Origin: Symsagittifera roscoffensis
Taxonomy: Eukaryota; Xenacoelomorpha; Acoela; Convolutidae
Reading direction: 5' to 3'
DNA length: 34,279 nucleotides
Assembly: GCF_963678635.1 (NCBI RefSeq)
Contig: NW_026970949.1
Coordinates: 1-34,279, forward strand
Shown: piece after piece, positions 31,903 through 34,279 of the stretch
Layout of the letters: each line of letters opens with the position of its first letter
Numbering within the stretch: the stretch's first letter is position 1
Position numbers and translations under genes: made by a program
Notes under the pieces: model-generated
What the model saw: only the letters and a program-made list of their open reading frames with translations
What the model was told of the DNA's origin: nothing
Database searches by the model: none

Positions 31903-34279
31903 TGTCACTTAGAGTCTACATCCTCGGTTATAGCACTGATGGAACTGTCCATGGAATGAATTTTAAGTTTTTCGCACTTTTTGAAGCAGAGGATTGCACT
32001 CCTCAGAAATGCAAAACATATTTTGGTTCTTTTAAAAATTGTTGTGTCAGAGTATGATTCGTTCCGTGGAGGAGCAGCACCAGGCTCTGTTTTGTTTAGA
32101 AAGCTTTCGTCTTCCAACCATTGAAGTTTCAAAATCATGGCAAATTTCGTCCAAGAGTGTCGCAAAGGTATCACGCAATTCATTATGTCTTAGTGAGTGT
32201 ATTCACCTTCGTATTCACCTGTAGAGAGTGGGTCAGCATGAACGGTTGTCCACATGGGCATGTATGTGGAGTTTTTGGTGGTTCCATTCCATATCTCAGA
32301 TGTAAAGTGTCTGTAAACTCCAATTTGTTGAGAGAAAAACAGTGATTTTTCAGTATAGCTTGCTTATCAAGTTCGATGCTCCTTTCTGTGATGCTAGACT
32401 TTTTGTTAGCGCTAGCTTTTCTGATGAAAATTTTTTCATAATTTTAGCCTTCTTCGAGAATGTGAAGGTCTGTCTCTCAGTCTTGATATTACTTTTTAAC
32501 ATATTTGTTCCGTTTCAGCTAATTCTGGATCACTGTTTTCTAACGGATCACAAATGGTTCGTGACAACTCGTAATTGCTGGCAAAGTCGGAGGTCTAACA
32601 ATTTTGGTAGTGCAAAAAGGCTGCCATCTTCATCGGTATATGGTTTTTAGTATTAATACTAGGAAGCAGCTGCTGTCTTACGTTTTTCTCAATTACATCG
32701 ATTTTCTTAAGTACTTCCGGAGTTGTTCTGGATAGAAAGATTAAAATATTTTAAGCTCTCTTTGTGTAGCAGGAGTACGCATTTTATGGTGATCTCTTAG
32801 GTATTTTGGAAAGTTTTTTTTGTTAGAGTTGTTGTTTTTCTGGTTTCGCTTTGCATGTTTTGATCGCGTGCTGATGTTGTTCCTATAACCGATCCAAGGA
32901 CTCTAAAACCATCTACCATTGAAATATATATGCCTTGCAAATTCTTTATGGCGCTTTCTCGACAGTTTTCCTTCATTATGAGCTGACACTTTGAAGGCTC
33001 CACTTTGCCTTCGGTATATGTCAAAACCGTGTTGTTGTCATATAATATTGGTCAATAATTATATGAGTTGACCAGCGCTTGTTGTGTTGCCGGACAAAAG
33101 ACTCCTACAATTTTAGAACATGTTCTCTATTGAGCGAGTTGAAGGCTTTTTCTGCATCAATAAATAGTATGGCGTCCATTTCTGTTTTCTCAAACTCGTT
33201 TCTCAAGCTGTGGATAGCATTTTCGATTCCACATTTCCGGCCTAGGCAGAGTTGGAGAAATTTTTTCCAAAGTCTTAAAGTCTGTTATCATAGCTTGGGT
33301 TATTGGTTTGCCAATTATTCGGCTCAGTACCTTGCTCATACCAAAAAACTTTACTCCTGGATTTTTGTCCAGAGGTATCAGACCACAAGTGTTGAACGCC
33401 GTTAGGTTTTTATGGGATAAAACTTTACTTGCTATTGTATTGGATAGCTTTTCAATTGTTTTGCAAAGCTCAATAGATGCCTGGTTGGAGTATGTTAATA
33501 ACCTTCTCCATTCGCATCTAGATCTGAGGAAAATTGGCTTCCCTGCGCTTTCAGGGTTGGTTTTTGAACTGTTTTGGCGTTTTTTAAATCGAATATAGAA
33601 GGGTGCTATAGCATTGTGTCTTCACTTACCTCAGTTAGAGAGTTAATGTTCGCTGCTTTGGCTTTGGGGTGTTTTCTTTCAGGATACAAAAGACTGTTTT
33701 TCCTTGAATGACGTGGCTTGAAGGAGGTACTCCTTATGTTTTCTTGTCTGAAAGGCAGCCAAGGGCGGCAGATGTTTTGCCTGTACTCCTTAGTTTATCG
33801 AATTGTTTAACTTCCACGTTTACTTTGCACTTCTTCTGTTTTGGATGCCTAACTTGGAGAGCTTTTAGTTCAGTGAAAAACTAGTCTAATAGGCCTTGCT
33901 TCCTTAAAATTATGCGGCGGCTCAGATTATTAGAATTGTATCCGGTTGTTTGTGATTCAGTTTTGGGGAGCAGCAGATGGGGGAGAATCCTTGCTGCTTT
34001 TAATGCAAAAAAATCAAAAATTTCACTCAAAACTTCAAGACTTTTATCAAAAAATTTTTTAGTTTTTCCCGTCATTGTTCTACTACTGCTTTTACCTTTT
34101 CTTCTATGCTGTCTAATATGCCCTTAGTATTTTTTTGTCAGATCCTTTTTAGGTCAAGTCCTATCACACCAAGCAGAAAAACTACCTTTATTTGGAAAAA
34201 ACTTTCTAAACCGTAGTTTTATAAGAACTTTGGTCGGAACATTCTGTGCTACTTGCACAGTAAGCGACTGTCCTTGTTC
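31903..34279 (-). pseudogene. Relic of LINE with RT and restriction-like endonuclease motifs, unit 2
   Basis: Counterpart of 16930-19461; the window ends at its 5' part. It keeps the N-terminal RT block that unit 1 lost: CGLIPLDKNPGVKFFG, encoded across 33361-33389, leads in frame into GMSKVLSRIIGKPI. It has AILFIDAEKAFNS at about 33123-33173. It lacks 185 bases at 33003/33004, which removes the QGDP and YADD motifs. The knuckle (32228-32260) has Met for Thr (CPCGQPFMLTH), and RHNELRD is at 32170-32190, followed by TFATLLDEICHD, closer to the family than the unit 1 version (TFVTLL). Confidence 0.8.

Larger units (their letters stand above)
19801..34279. repeat. Unit 2 of the ~15.56-kb tandem duplication (cut by window end)
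   Basis: Second copy of the unit, from 19801 to the window end, which matches unit 1 position 19461. Differences from unit 1: 287 bases at 24743-25029 replaced by 12 bases in unit 1; one instead of two copies of a 930-bp repeat; an extra 57 bases at 29616-29672; a 185-base deletion at 33003/33004; an extra 29 bases at 33361-33389. All transposon insertions are shared. Confidence 0.93.

Noticed and set aside
1-34279. CRISPR array, tRNA, rRNA or bacterial-type operon
   Set aside because: No regularly spaced identical repeats, no cloverleaf or conserved rRNA words, and gene structure is eukaryotic.

Overview
The window is eukaryotic and very probably from an invertebrate animal. It is AT-rich, with low coding density and many decayed transposable elements. 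The only convincing host genes are animal types: an Olig-family basic helix-loop-helix (bHLH) transcription factor, present twice, and a broken-looking SLC22/SV2-like transporter. The species cannot be fixed from the sequence alone. No bacterial operons, tRNA, rRNA or CRISPR arrays were seen.

Layout. Positions 1-4243 are single copy: a short inverted-repeat element (596-843), two stretches of a major facilitator transporter (about 1242-1780 and 2190-2677), and two copies of a roughly 0.5 kb non-autonomous element (2977-3310, 3567-4104). From about 4244 to the end the window is one unit of about 15.56 kb followed by a second, nearly complete copy in the same orientation (unit 1 about 4244-19800; unit 2 from about 19801, cut by the window end at the equivalent of 19461). 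Each unit carries, in the same order: an AT-rich stretch, an array of TTCGACTTTCTCGAC-like words, a hairpin, the intronless minus-strand bHLH gene, Helitron-like elements, foldback elements made of ATTGTATGATA words, a hAT-type MITE with a perfect 8-bp target duplication, a relic of a conventional LINE reverse transcriptase, and a longer minus-strand relic of a second LINE. That second LINE has RT motifs followed by a C-x-C-x7-H knuckle and an RHN motif, as in LINEs with a restriction-like endonuclease.

History. All shared insertions lie at the same places in both units, so they predate the duplication. Later differences are informative. In the second LINE, unit 1 lost 29 bp of the N-terminal RT block and unit 2 lost 185 bp carrying the QGDP and YADD motifs. 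Unit 1 has two copies of a 930-bp tandem repeat where unit 2 has one. Unit 1 lacks about 280 bp near 9177. The two bHLH genes differ at 4 of 534 positions, and three of the four changes alter an amino acid. The main alternative to a true tandem duplication is two haplotypes of a heterozygous genome joined head to tail during assembly; sequence alone cannot separate these.

I see no clearly new molecular system. The notable items are the recent duplication of a neural-type bHLH regulator inside a transposon-dense unit, the complementary decay of the two LINE copies, and several element families (foldback, double-hairpin) that I cannot name.
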